Below are positions 37,501 to 46,731 of a DNA stretch of 64,000 bases, piece after piece. Below the pieces are notes generated by a model. That model saw only the letters and a program-made list of their open reading frames with translations, ran no database searches and was not told where the DNA came from. The position numbers and the translations under genes were made by a program. The stretch lies in contig NZ_QPKV01000002.1 in the NCBI RefSeq assembly GCF_003339865.1, positions 910,886 to 974,885 on the forward strand. Reading direction: 5' to 3'. The stretch is from Pedobacter chinensis (GTDB lineage Bacteria > Bacteroidota > Bacteroidia > Sphingobacteriales > Sphingobacteriaceae). The first letter of the stretch is position 1. The number at the start of each line of letters is the position of its first letter.

Positions 37501-37659
37501 TACCGTACCATTATTTGGCAAACCTTTTTCTACTATTCCAGTTCCCGGAAGCGGTCCTCCATTATCTCTTACTATTCCTGTTATAGTTTTGGTTTGAGCC
37601 ATTACCAATCCGCAAGAAACACAGGTTAGTATATATATTACTATTAAAATTTTTCTCAT
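34597..37659 (-). CDS. SusC/RagA-family TonB-dependent receptor (second pair)
   Basis: An outer-membrane oligosaccharide transporter of 1020 residues. A signal peptide (about 1-21) is followed by a carboxypeptidase-D-like β-domain (KTITGIVRDNGGPLPGTG), the plug (SSISAAEVRQNPTASVQNTL, GRLPGFTSQQRSG), and VLVITTKRGRAGKPG near residue 225. A long β-barrel ends in NQRIYNFGLSFSL with a C-terminal hydrophobic residue, as barrel proteins do. EVVVVGYGVQKK is the SusC hallmark. It works with the SusD encoded downstream. It follows the first SusD gene by 43 bp. Confidence 0.95.
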   Translation of the reverse strand: MRKILIVIYILTCVSCGLVMAQTKTITGIVRDNGGPLPGTGIVEKGLPNNGTVVDGEGKFKLTLKGTTQTIIVKSIGYLTQEVNVSGKNTVEITLAADTKGLEEVVVVGYGVQKKITNTGAVSSISAAEVRQNPTASVQNTLAGRLPGFTSQQRSGQPGKDGADFFIRGVSSYVSGQRPLIIVDDIEYNYADVAQLDPNEIETISILKDASTTAIYGIKGANGVLVITTKRGRAGKPGINFKSELGISEMTFKPNFLDSYQAALLTNQGYVNSGQAPFYTEQDIELFKNGTDPYGHPNVNWFDEIFNPTSQQSRTNLDISGGTESVKYFVSLGYLWQNGLMKDFSSASDVNNNYYYKRYNFRSNLDIQATKTLSFRLDMTGRFGETNDPITYSPEGEGLIREVYSYNFLPPFAYAIYNPDGSYGYNPKLNTTNVIGRLATQGYNRSFDNDLNITFGGTQLLDFITKGLSAKALIAYSSAQTNSRGLVRSGTVNSFPQYSYNITTGAYIPKDPNLYRIPPFNLTSSSGNAQRTTNVQASLNYRRSFANHNTYGLVLLNQNSYVDGPVVPVNYRGLTFRAGYDYKQKYLIEFNAGYNGTDKFAKQNRYGWFPAVSIGWNLAEEKIFKKALPFIDLFKLRGSYGLVGSDFTGSSFAYAYDQIYSSSATSYNFGPVPTNALGITEGTLGNNSITWEKEKKLDVGVDVNVFKGKIALTVDYFNNDRYDILTRRESVPAFIGVGLPPVNLGKVNNKGWDGEITFKDRINDFDYFIRGTFSFAENKVVFRDEAQQRYPWLQATGNPVGQNFGYIFDGFYSEADLTNPEVAKPTTAFRSGDLKYKDLNGDKIIDAFDKAAIGKPNLPSTTLGVTLGFNYKGFNFSALFTSSSGYSLALASEAISAFSSNFQPIHLQAWTPELGNDAKFPIISRTVSAISAANVSQSDFWQVNAKYLRLKTMEIGYQLPARWVKPIGMNAIRIYANGYNLLTWTNIDKFYQADPEANTGGKISAYPNQRIYNFGLSFSL

Positions 37660-37702
37660 AAAACATGTATATGTATGTCTGTTTAATTTGTTTATTTACC
37701 TC

Positions 37703-39337
37703 TTACCAACCTGTATTTTGAACCAGATTACGGTTCTTCGTAATCTCAGTATAAGGTATTGGATAGGTATACATTTTCGGTGCTGAAAAACTAACTTTAG
37801 CCACTTCATATGGTTCATATACAAGTGTATTTCCATTTTTAGTTATTCGCATCCCATGTAGTGAACCATTTAATACATTCTCAGCAATCTTCCATCTCCT
37901 GATGTCCCAGAATCTTTGTTCTTCAAAAGCCATTTCAACCCTTCTTTCATGCCTGATTACCGCTCTCATCTGATCTTTATTCAGATTAAGCGGTAAAGCG
38001 AAAGGCACTAATCCTGCACGCCTGCGTATATCTTCAATGGCCTTATAAACGTCGGCATCGGGTCCTGAAAACTCATTTTGTGCTTCTGCAAAATTTAAAA
38101 GAATCTCGGCGTATCTAAATAGCATAAAGTTGTGTGTCTGACTACTGAACACTGTGCTTGAGGTAAAATCACCCATAAACTTTCGCATATAATAACCAGT
38201 ACGGGTTTGAGTTACAATTCCCCCTGGTTTGTCTTTCCCGCCTTCAAATGTTTCGACATTTCTGTTAAGCCATTTAAAGCCATTGTGAAATATGGTTAAG
38301 TAAAAACGCGGGTCGCGGTTTAAATAAGGATCCGCAGCATCATAAAGTGCTGATTGAGTGTAGGGTTTACCATCTCTCATTTCGAAAGCATTGACCAATT
38401 CTTGTGTAGGGCTGGTGTAGCCATTTGCCGTTACCGGACCTGCATATCCTACGGGAGTATTATTATTTTCCACATCATTACCATTTGCTCTTTGAAAAGC
38501 AAGAATAACCTCGGCGTTTTTGCGGGTAGTAAAAAGTGTACTAAAACTGGAGTGAAGAGAAAAAACATTTAGCTTCATTACCTCCCTGGCCGCGTCTGCT
38601 GCCTCTTTCCATTTAGGATCATTGGCCGTTATGTTTGTATTGTATAACGGACTTGCCATATACAAAAGTAAGCGTGACTTTAAGGCCAATACCGCTGCCT
38701 GCGTAGCTCTTCCCAACTCTGCATCACTTACCGGGTCTTTCCTTAAAGCGCCTTTAATGGCATCACATTCATTTAGTATATATTGTACGCATTCAGATAA
38801 GGTGTTTTTGGGGATAGAGAGATCATCATTCAAAGTAAGAACTTTATCGCCCAATAAAGGAACTCCGCCATAGCGTTTTACCAGTTCAAAATAAAAATAT
38901 GCCCTAAGGAAACGTGCTTCTGCAATCCAGTAATTTTTTTCCGTAATCATTGATTGTTTAAACGGAACCTTGCCAACATTGGTCAAAAAGATATTAGCCC
39001 GGCGAATACCAGTATAATTTTTAGCCCATTGGTCATCAGGATTGTTGAATGAACTAATCTGCCCATTGGTAAAACGCTCAATGGTGCTGGATGTTTGGGA
39101 AGCAATGGCATCATCTGATGCAGATTCGAGTACATTTCCTCCAATTCGGTTAAAACCGGTTGGTAAGTTGCTGTAGGTTTCAATTAAAAATCCTTTTGCA
39201 AAATCTCCAACAGAATCCTTTACATCAAAAATATATTCTTCTGTCCATTGATTTAAAGGCGTTTTTTCAATATCATTTTTCTGACATGCAGCCAAACATC
39301 CTGCCGCAAGTACAATAACATATATATATCTTTTCAT
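37703..39337 (-). CDS. SusD/RagB-family outer-membrane lipoprotein (first pair)
   Basis: A SusD-like surface glycan-binding lipoprotein of 544 residues with signal MKRYIYVIVLAAGCLAACQK and lipobox LAAC. The SusD fold is recognisable from WIAEARFLRAYFYFELVKRYGGVPLL near residue 130 and the ending YTYPIPYTEITKNRNLVQNTGW. It starts 3 bp after the SusC stop, in the usual SusC-SusD order. The two SusD proteins of this operon differ in sequence, so they may bind different parts of one glycan. Confidence 0.94.
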   Translation of the reverse strand: MKRYIYVIVLAAGCLAACQKNDIEKTPLNQWTEEYIFDVKDSVGDFAKGFLIETYSNLPTGFNRIGGNVLESASDDAIASQTSSTIERFTNGQISSFNNPDDQWAKNYTGIRRANIFLTNVGKVPFKQSMITEKNYWIAEARFLRAYFYFELVKRYGGVPLLGDKVLTLNDDLSIPKNTLSECVQYILNECDAIKGALRKDPVSDAELGRATQAAVLALKSRLLLYMASPLYNTNITANDPKWKEAADAAREVMKLNVFSLHSSFSTLFTTRKNAEVILAFQRANGNDVENNNTPVGYAGPVTANGYTSPTQELVNAFEMRDGKPYTQSALYDAADPYLNRDPRFYLTIFHNGFKWLNRNVETFEGGKDKPGGIVTQTRTGYYMRKFMGDFTSSTVFSSQTHNFMLFRYAEILLNFAEAQNEFSGPDADVYKAIEDIRRRAGLVPFALPLNLNKDQMRAVIRHERRVEMAFEEQRFWDIRRWKIAENVLNGSLHGMRITKNGNTLVYEPYEVAKVSFSAPKMYTYPIPYTEITKNRNLVQNTGW

Positions 39338-39340
39338 AGA

Positions 39341-42300
39341 TTAAAATTTGATGTTGATACCCATGTTGATTACGCGTTGGGCGGGGTAAATACTTCCGAT
39401 GGTTTCTGGGTCTACCCTGTCAAATTCAGACTGGGTAAGCAGGTTTAGCCCGTTTGCAAACACCCGAATAGAAGAAAGGCCAATTTTGTTACTTAAAGTG
39501 CCGGGTAAAGTATAACCAAGTTCAACATTTTTAAGCCTTAAATAATTACCATTCTGAAGCCAGAATGAGGAACTCGCCTGATTGTTGACATTGCTTCCAA
39601 CTGTTAATCTTGGATATGTTGCAGTACCTGCGGTTGCAGGTGTCCATCGATCTAAATGATGTTCAAATGCCTGCCCTAATCCATTATTTTGAAACTCCCA
39701 TTCTGTTATGCCAGACACATAAATGGTTCGATTTCTGGCACCTTGCAATAGTGCTGAAAAATCAAATCCTTTATAATTGACTCCGAAGTTTAAGCCATAA
39801 TAAACCATAGACTTGTTTGACCTGAGAGACGTAACATCAAATTCATTAATTACATGATCTCCGTTTAGATCTTTATATTTGATATCTCCAGGTACGGGAT
39901 TATAACCTGCAATTTTTGGGCTGGCATTAATTTCCGCTGTATTTTGAAAAAAACCGTCTGCAATATATCCGAATGTCTGGCTACTGCTTTGTCCTGTTCT
40001 TCGCATCCAATCATATTCCCGGTACACTTCATCCTGGTCAATAATTTTGTTACTCCCGGCAGAAATTATGGCAGAAACAAAATAGTTGAAGTTGTTTACA
40101 TGATTTCTATAAGTGGCCTGAAGGTCTAATCCCTTGTAATCTGTGATTCCGATATTCTCCAGAGGATAAGTATTGCCAATAATTGCTGAACTTTTACCCC
40201 TTTGCTGCATCAAATCATAAAACCTGTTTTTATAATAATCAACAGTTATATTAAAGGTGTTATGGAAAAAATCAGCATCTAATCCTATATTCAATTTTTT
40301 TGCCTTTTCCCATGTGGCGTTTGGATTGGCCAATGTGCTTTCTGTTTTCGTATAGGCGAACGTGGCACTTGTGCCAAAGTAGTATCCTACACCATCGGTA
40401 TAATACTGATCGTAAACAAAATAACCGATATTCGCATTTCCGGTTTTTCCATAAGATGCGCGAAGTTTCAGGTTATTTATCCAGTTTACATTTTCCTTTA
40501 AAAAATTTTCTTTTGAAATATTCCATGCAACGCCTACTGCCGGGAAATAACCATACCTGTTGTTATCTATATACCTGTTTAACCCGCTATAACTCATGGC
40601 TGCTTCAAACATGTATTTCTCCTCATAATTATAAGAGAATGAACTGGCCAGTGTTTTATAATCAAGCGGCAAACTAGGGCCATTTACATAAACGTTCTGA
40701 ATATTTCCGTTAACCAGTGCACCTATATGATGTTTTCCAAAACTCCTGTCGAAACCCATCTGAAATTCGCTGTACAGATTTTTATTCTGCGCAGTATTGG
40801 TGCTCGATCCTGCATTTTGAACACCATCTACTTTAAATTTCTGATAATCATACCCACCATTGAGATTTGGCGTTTCTTTATACACTGCAAATGTTTTGGT
40901 TCTGTTTGTCGCATCGCCAAGACCAGTATTAAATGATAGTGTTGCTTTTACAAATAATCCTTTTACTACGTCGTCAAGTGTCCTTTTAAGAGAAAGATCG
41001 GCAGAAATTGTTCTATTGTAGCTAAGTGTATAGCCCGATCTTGTACTTAAACCCCATATATTGTTTTGAAAATCGTTATTTCCACCCAGCGATCCATTTC
41101 TGTTGAAGATAGGATAGGCATTATTTGGTGTAGTTGCCAAAGCACCGTATATACCACCACCGCCAGGGTAATTCCCGTTTTCAATGGCACCAAACAGATT
41201 GAGATTTACAGATAAGTTTTTGGTAATATCAACATCTATATTTGAGCGTAATAAATAGCGCTTATAATTAACATTGGTATTGTATGAATTATGATCCGAA
41301 GTTCTATACAAACCGTCCTGATCCAAATAATCAACTGATACAAAATACCTTGCATTATTTCCTCCGCCCGATGTATTGAGATTGTATCGTGAAAATATTG
41401 ATGATGGTTTGAGTATTTCTTTATACCAATCTACATTGGGATGTCCGATAGGATCTGACCCATCTTTATAAGCCTGTAAATCTGCTGCAGTATAAATTTC
41501 TGCCTTACCATCATTTCTTAATGCTTCATTAAATAATGTAGCATAATTGTAGGCATCCAGGGTATTGGGAATACGGGTTGATGATTGAATCCCTCTCTGA
41601 GCAGTAAATGAAACTTTTTGCTTACCGATTTCACCTTGCTTGGTTTTGATTAATATCACTCCACCTGATGATCTTTGCCCTAACATTACAGTGCTTAGTG
41701 CATCTTTTAAAATAGTGATAGATTCGATTTGCTCCGGATCTATCGAGGTAATATCTCTTGGAATTCCATTAATTAAAATTTGCGGTGCAACTCCTCTAAT
41801 AGAAGCTCCGACAAAATCATTGCCTGGTTCTCCGTTTGCCTGAAGCGTTGTTAAACCAGGAAGCCTTCCTGTAAGCGCATTCAAATAAGATACCGTTGGA
41901 GATTGAGCCAATTCTTTAGAGTAGATATCTGCATAAGATTGAATGCTGGTGGACTTTTTTCTTGGTCCATACAAGCTATTATATGTTTTTTCAGTTTGTG
42001 TGCTCTCTGTTAAAGAAAAGTTTAATTGCTGATCGGCAACTTCAACTTCCTTTGTTAGATATCCACTAAGTGTAAACACCAATGTTTCACCCGGCTCTCC
42101 GGCTATGGTATACTTTCCCGCTCTATCAGTTATGGTATGTTCCCCTTTAGACTTATTAAGTACCGTTACTCCAAATAAAGGTTCTCCGTAGATATCGGAA
42201 ATTTTTCCTTTTAAGGTGCCGGAAACTGAAGTCTCCTTTTGCGCCTTCTTTATTGGATTGTTTTGGGCTAATCCCGTAATGGAAATCAAGCTCAGGCAAA

Positions 42301-42370
42301 TAAATTGCACAAAAAGCAACTTACGCTTTGCCTTAACGTCCATCACTTTTTTTAAGTAATGTTTCATCAT
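39341..42370 (-). CDS. SusC/RagA-family TonB-dependent receptor (first pair)
   Basis: An outer-membrane transporter of 1009 residues, first gene of the PUL operon. After an N-terminal signal region (about residues 15-36) comes a carboxypeptidase-D-like domain (SGTLKGKISDIYGEPLFGVT) and the plug (GRLPGLTTLQANGEPGNDF, ASIRGVAPQILINGIPRDIT). The barrel ends in NMGINIKF. Instead of the usual VVVGYG stretch it has NSLYGPRKKST, so it is a divergent member. It faces the hybrid regulator gene across 242 bp that contain a direct repeat. SusD follows at 3 bp. Confidence 0.94.
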   Translation of the reverse strand: MMKHYLKKVMDVKAKRKLLFVQFICLSLISITGLAQNNPIKKAQKETSVSGTLKGKISDIYGEPLFGVTVLNKSKGEHTITDRAGKYTIAGEPGETLVFTLSGYLTKEVEVADQQLNFSLTESTQTEKTYNSLYGPRKKSTSIQSYADIYSKELAQSPTVSYLNALTGRLPGLTTLQANGEPGNDFVGASIRGVAPQILINGIPRDITSIDPEQIESITILKDALSTVMLGQRSSGGVILIKTKQGEIGKQKVSFTAQRGIQSSTRIPNTLDAYNYATLFNEALRNDGKAEIYTAADLQAYKDGSDPIGHPNVDWYKEILKPSSIFSRYNLNTSGGGNNARYFVSVDYLDQDGLYRTSDHNSYNTNVNYKRYLLRSNIDVDITKNLSVNLNLFGAIENGNYPGGGGIYGALATTPNNAYPIFNRNGSLGGNNDFQNNIWGLSTRSGYTLSYNRTISADLSLKRTLDDVVKGLFVKATLSFNTGLGDATNRTKTFAVYKETPNLNGGYDYQKFKVDGVQNAGSSTNTAQNKNLYSEFQMGFDRSFGKHHIGALVNGNIQNVYVNGPSLPLDYKTLASSFSYNYEEKYMFEAAMSYSGLNRYIDNNRYGYFPAVGVAWNISKENFLKENVNWINNLKLRASYGKTGNANIGYFVYDQYYTDGVGYYFGTSATFAYTKTESTLANPNATWEKAKKLNIGLDADFFHNTFNITVDYYKNRFYDLMQQRGKSSAIIGNTYPLENIGITDYKGLDLQATYRNHVNNFNYFVSAIISAGSNKIIDQDEVYREYDWMRRTGQSSSQTFGYIADGFFQNTAEINASPKIAGYNPVPGDIKYKDLNGDHVINEFDVTSLRSNKSMVYYGLNFGVNYKGFDFSALLQGARNRTIYVSGITEWEFQNNGLGQAFEHHLDRWTPATAGTATYPRLTVGSNVNNQASSSFWLQNGNYLRLKNVELGYTLPGTLSNKIGLSSIRVFANGLNLLTQSEFDRVDPETIGSIYPAQRVINMGINIKF

Positions 42371-42495
42371 ATTTGTTTGTTTTAGGTTTGTTTATTGCTT
42401 GGCAGCAAAAAAATATTTGGCTTGGGTAAAGTTGTTACGATAAAAAAAATTGAAGGGGCGAAGAATCTGTTTATCTGGGTAGAAAATCTTGTTTT

Positions 42496-42522
42496 CGTGT
42501 TAAAACATAAAATTCGCGTGTT
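42496..42522. promoter_or_regulatory. Direct repeat CGTGTT, 21-bp spacing, in the divergent promoter gap
   Basis: CGTGTTAAAA at 42496 and CGTGTTTTAA at 42517 begin exactly 21 bp apart (two helical turns). They lie in the gap between the hybrid regulator and the first SusC gene (42371-42612). AraC-type domains of hybrid two-component systems often bind direct repeats with such spacing. Candidate site only. Confidence 0.35.
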
Positions 42523-42612
42523 TTAAAGGGGTTTAATTCTTCCTGAAATTGTATTTTTATACGTCATGCCCAAATATGAAATCCTTATTATTTTATAAAT
42601 CACATCCCTGAA

Positions 42613-45600
42613 ATGAAAAAAAAACTCCTTTTCATATCTACTATTATCATTCTGAATTTATATTGTAAAGCACAGGATCTCATCTTTAACCATTTGATCA
42701 CAGAAAATGGCTTATCACAGAACTCAATATTTTCAATTGCTCAGGATAACCATGGATTTATGTGGTATGGTTCCAGATTTGGACTCAACAGGTATGATGG
42801 TAATCAATTTCGTTTATATAAAAGCAATGCCACCGATTCCAGCACTTTAACAGATGATTACATTACTGCCTTATATAGTGATACCAAAGGCGTATTGTGG
42901 GTTGGAACTGCAAACGGCTTGAACAGATTCAATCCTCAAAAAAATACATTTGAAAGAATTTATTTAACGCAGGCAAATCCAAAATATCATTATAACGGAA
43001 TCAAAAACATTTATGAAGACGGGAAAGGCCATTTGTGGGTTGCTACAAATCACGGACTTTATTTACTCATAAACCGCCACACAAATCACTTCATCTCTGC
43101 AGGAAATATTGGATTACCTTCTTCTATTGCAATAGATGAGGTATTAACCATTTACGAAGATAACGACGGGTTTTTATGGATTGGCACTAACAATGGCCTT
43201 ACACAAGTGCTATTTAATAAACGGCTTTATGTTATTAAAACTTTTATAAGTTCTAAAACGGCAGGCAGTATCAGCGATAATGCCATAACTGGTATTGTAG
43301 AAGATAACCAGGGAAACTTATGGATAGCAACCGAAAATGGTGGCTTAAACATGTTCAATAAAACAACACAGAAATTTACGTCGTATTTGCATCAGGAAGG
43401 TAATGGAAATAGCATTGTACACAATGCCATCCGCAGAATTGTTAAAAATTCTTCGGGAGAACTTTGGATAGGCACACAGGAAGGATTGAGTATATTAAAT
43501 CCATTAACGAAAACCTTTCGAACTTTCCAGCATCGTAAAGCCAATCTTCAAAGTTTAAATCAAAATTCAATTTACAGCATATTTGAGGATTTGAATGGAT
43601 CAGTTTGGATTGGAACCTATTATGGCGGCGTAAACGTAGTTTATGCCAACCCAACCAACTTTACAAGCTGGCAATACAATGATAAACTTCCGGGAATTAG
43701 CCATAACGTGGTGAGCTCCATTTCTGAGGCAGATGACAATGATCTTTGGATAGGCACCGAAGGAGGTGGAATAAATTATTATGATTGGACTAAAGGTACA
43801 TTTACGGCATATAAGCACAAACCTACTGATAGTCAAAGTCTTGGATCAGACCTAATAAAAATCACTTACAAGGATCGTTCTGGCAATTTGTGGATTGGTA
43901 CGCATGGCGGCGGATTAAACCTGTTTGTGCCATCAACAAAGAAGTTCAGGCATTTTTTAAGCCGTAAATCGGATTTAAACACCACCCGTTCTGAAATTGT
44001 CGCTATTCTCGAAGATAGTTATGGAACATTTTGGGTTGGTAGCCAGAGTGGATTAAGAATTTTTAACAAAACAAACACTAACCTGATTCCCTTGATTGCT
44101 CCTTCAGCAATAAAAATACTGGAGGATAAAAACATTAAAGTTCTTTTTGAAGATTCCCGGAAAAACATCTGGATTGCAGCCACAACTGGCTTATATGTAT
44201 ACTCCAAAACCCTGGGCACTATACGTTCCTATAAACTGCCGAAGGGCAGCAATAGCGTAAGCAATAATTCCAACTATATAAACTGTATAACAGAAGATAC
44301 TAAAGGCAATGTTTGGATAGGGCTTTATTATGGTGGATTAACATGCCATGATCCTAAAATTCAGAAATTTGCTCATATCTATACTACAAAAGATGGATTA
44401 TCAAACAACAATGTATTAGGAATAATTGAAGATAATAAACAACAGCTTTGGATCAGTACATCAAATGGCCTAAATAAGTTTGATCCGGTTTATAAAACTT
44501 TCCAAACCTATACCACAAGTGATGGAATTGCGGGAGATGAATTTAATTACAATTCGTTTTTTGCAAACAAAAATGGCGAACTGTTTTTTGGAGGATATAA
44601 TGGTCTTACGCATTTCTTTCCGAGCCAGATTCAAAAAAACAACTATAGAGCGCCTATTGAATTTACGGGCCTTAAATTATTTAATACCCCTGTTAAAATA
44701 AATGCACCTGATGGATTATTACAGCAGGATCTTGGCTTTACTAAAAAACTACAATTCAGGCATGACCAGAATATTTTTACAATTGAATTCGCCTTGCTTA
44801 ATTATATAAAATCTGACAAAAACAAATATGCATATAAGCTGAAAGGCATCAATGATCAGTGGGTAGAAACCAATATTCCAGTTGCCGCTTACACAAATCT
44901 TCCTTCCGGAACCTATAATTTATTGGTAAAAGGAGCAAATAATGATGGTGTATGGAGTATTCCTGCAAGCTTACAGATAGAAATACTTCCTCCATTTTAC
45001 AAAACATGGTGGGCATTTTGCATTTATGTTATTTTACTGGCGGTAATACTCTTTTTTATTACGAGGTTTTTTTATTTAAGACAGCTGATTACCAAAGATG
45101 AAGAACTCCATCAGGTTAAGTTGAATTTCTTTACTAATGTATCTCATGAGATCAGGACGCATTTAACTCTCATTATGGCCCCGATTGAAAAAATGATGGA
45201 CAGCAATCAGAACAATGCAACAATAAGCAAGCACTTAACTAGTGTAAAACTCAATGCAGATCGTTTACTGAAACTTGTAAGTGAACTTATGGACTTTAGA
45301 AAAGCGGAAACAAACAATCTGAAACTTCACATAGCAGAGTATAATCTGGTTTTATTTATCCAGGATATCTATAATTCTTTCACGGAATTATCCAGAAAAA
45401 AGAATATTAAATTTTCGCTCGTATACGAAGAAAATCCAATCCTGCTATATTTTGATAAAGAACAACTTGAAAAAGTTTTTTTTAACCTGATTTCAAATGC
45501 CTTCAAATTCACACCTTCAGGAGGAAGCATTACTATTAATATACAAAAAAAGAAGAATAAGATTATTATTAGCGTGGCTGATACAGGACGTGGTATCGCT

Positions 45601-46686
45601 ACTGAATATCTGGACCAGTTATTCACTAACTTCTTCCAGGTCAACGACCACAACATACAAAACACAGGGTATGGAATCGGACTGGCACTTTCCAAAAACG
45701 TTGTAACACTTCATAATGGAGAAATTAATGTCACCAGCATTCCTTCAACTCAAAATTCCTCAGGATATACAAACTTTACCGTAACTTTGTTATCCGGTAA
45801 TGAACACTTTAGAAACTCATCATACCTGCAACCACCCAAGGTGTTACATGATTTTAATTTTGCGCCAGATGTGAACGTTAAGGAAAAAGAGCTAATAACT
45901 CAAAATCTTCTACTCCAGCGTACGGATCAAAAACAAAGCATATTAATTATAGAAGATCATTCGGAACTCAGGTTATTGATTAAAGAAGCTCTTGAAAATA
46001 ATTACCACATCAACATTGCAGAAAATGGATCAGAAGGTTGGGAAAAAGCCATAACAGAAATTCCAGACCTGATCATCAGTGACGTCATGATGCCGGAAAT
46101 GGATGGTTTTACACTTTGTGACAAACTAAAAACAGATCAAAGAACAAGCCACATTCCAGTTATACTTTTAACTGCCAAAACCTCAGAAAACGATCAGATC
46201 CATGGATTATCAGGTGGAGCAGACCTTTATCTTACCAAACCATTTAGTAGTAAAATCCTTCAACTGAACGTACGCAATCTATTAAATGGGCGCGAAACCA
46301 TGCGTAAAAAGTTCAGTCAATCTTTTGTGCTCGAACCAACCCGGATGATTGTTGATTCTATGGATGAAAGATTTCTTTCCAAACTTATTCAGATTATAGA
46401 AGAGAATATGGAAAATGAACATTTCGGGGTAGAAATTCTTTCTGAAAAAATAGGCATGAGCCAATCTGTATTGTATAAAAAGATCAAAGCACTCACAGAT
46501 ATGTCTGTAAATGATTTTTCTAAATCGATTCGCTTAAAAAGAGCTGCACAATTACTTCAGGAGAAACAGTTCAAAGTATATGAAATTGGATATATGGTTG
46601 GATTTACAGACCGTAAGTATTTTAGCCGGGAGTTTAAAAAGCAGTTTGGAATGACACCCAGTGAATATGTTGAAAAACCGGATTAG
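42613..46686 (+). CDS. Hybrid two-component system (HTCS) PUL regulator
   Basis: A one-protein sensor-regulator of 1357 residues. After a signal peptide (about 1-20), repeated two-component propeller motifs (for example ISEADDNDLWIGTEGGG, IYEDGKGHLWVATNHG) form two periplasmic β-propellers to about residue 690. Then come a Y_Y_Y domain (725-790), a membrane helix (800-822), HisKA with H845 (VSHEIRTHLTLI, with His where Pro is usual), a HATPase domain (about 945-1065), a receiver domain with D1157 (IISDVMMPEMDG), and a C-terminal AraC-type HTH (about 1258-1357). It would sense breakdown products in the periplasm and switch on the divergent SusC/SusD operon. The substrate cannot be read from the sequence. 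Confidence 0.95.
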   Translation: MKKKLLFISTIIILNLYCKAQDLIFNHLITENGLSQNSIFSIAQDNHGFMWYGSRFGLNRYDGNQFRLYKSNATDSSTLTDDYITALYSDTKGVLWVGTANGLNRFNPQKNTFERIYLTQANPKYHYNGIKNIYEDGKGHLWVATNHGLYLLINRHTNHFISAGNIGLPSSIAIDEVLTIYEDNDGFLWIGTNNGLTQVLFNKRLYVIKTFISSKTAGSISDNAITGIVEDNQGNLWIATENGGLNMFNKTTQKFTSYLHQEGNGNSIVHNAIRRIVKNSSGELWIGTQEGLSILNPLTKTFRTFQHRKANLQSLNQNSIYSIFEDLNGSVWIGTYYGGVNVVYANPTNFTSWQYNDKLPGISHNVVSSISEADDNDLWIGTEGGGINYYDWTKGTFTAYKHKPTDSQSLGSDLIKITYKDRSGNLWIGTHGGGLNLFVPSTKKFRHFLSRKSDLNTTRSEIVAILEDSYGTFWVGSQSGLRIFNKTNTNLIPLIAPSAIKILEDKNIKVLFEDSRKNIWIAATTGLYVYSKTLGTIRSYKLPKGSNSVSNNSNYINCITEDTKGNVWIGLYYGGLTCHDPKIQKFAHIYTTKDGLSNNNVLGIIEDNKQQLWISTSNGLNKFDPVYKTFQTYTTSDGIAGDEFNYNSFFANKNGELFFGGYNGLTHFFPSQIQKNNYRAPIEFTGLKLFNTPVKINAPDGLLQQDLGFTKKLQFRHDQNIFTIEFALLNYIKSDKNKYAYKLKGINDQWVETNIPVAAYTNLPSGTYNLLVKGANNDGVWSIPASLQIEILPPFYKTWWAFCIYVILLAVILFFITRFFYLRQLITKDEELHQVKLNFFTNVSHEIRTHLTLIMAPIEKMMDSNQNNATISKHLTSVKLNADRLLKLVSELMDFRKAETNNLKLHIAEYNLVLFIQDIYNSFTELSRKKNIKFSLVYEENPILLYFDKEQLEKVFFNLISNAFKFTPSGGSITINIQKKKNKIIISVADTGRGIATEYLDQLFTNFFQVNDHNIQNTGYGIGLALSKNVVTLHNGEINVTSIPSTQNSSGYTNFTVTLLSGNEHFRNSSYLQPPKVLHDFNFAPDVNVKEKELITQNLLLQRTDQKQSILIIEDHSELRLLIKEALENNYHINIAENGSEGWEKAITEIPDLIISDVMMPEMDGFTLCDKLKTDQRTSHIPVILLTAKTSENDQIHGLSGGADLYLTKPFSSKILQLNVRNLLNGRETMRKKFSQSFVLEPTRMIVDSMDERFLSKLIQIIEENMENEHFGVEILSEKIGMSQSVLYKKIKALTDMSVNDFSKSIRLKRAAQLLQEKQFKVYEIGYMVGFTDRKYFSREFKKQFGMTPSEYVEKPD

Positions 46687-46731
46687 GTGCCATCCCGTTT
46701 AAATGCTTTTATGTTGTTTTTTCTTAAAAAT

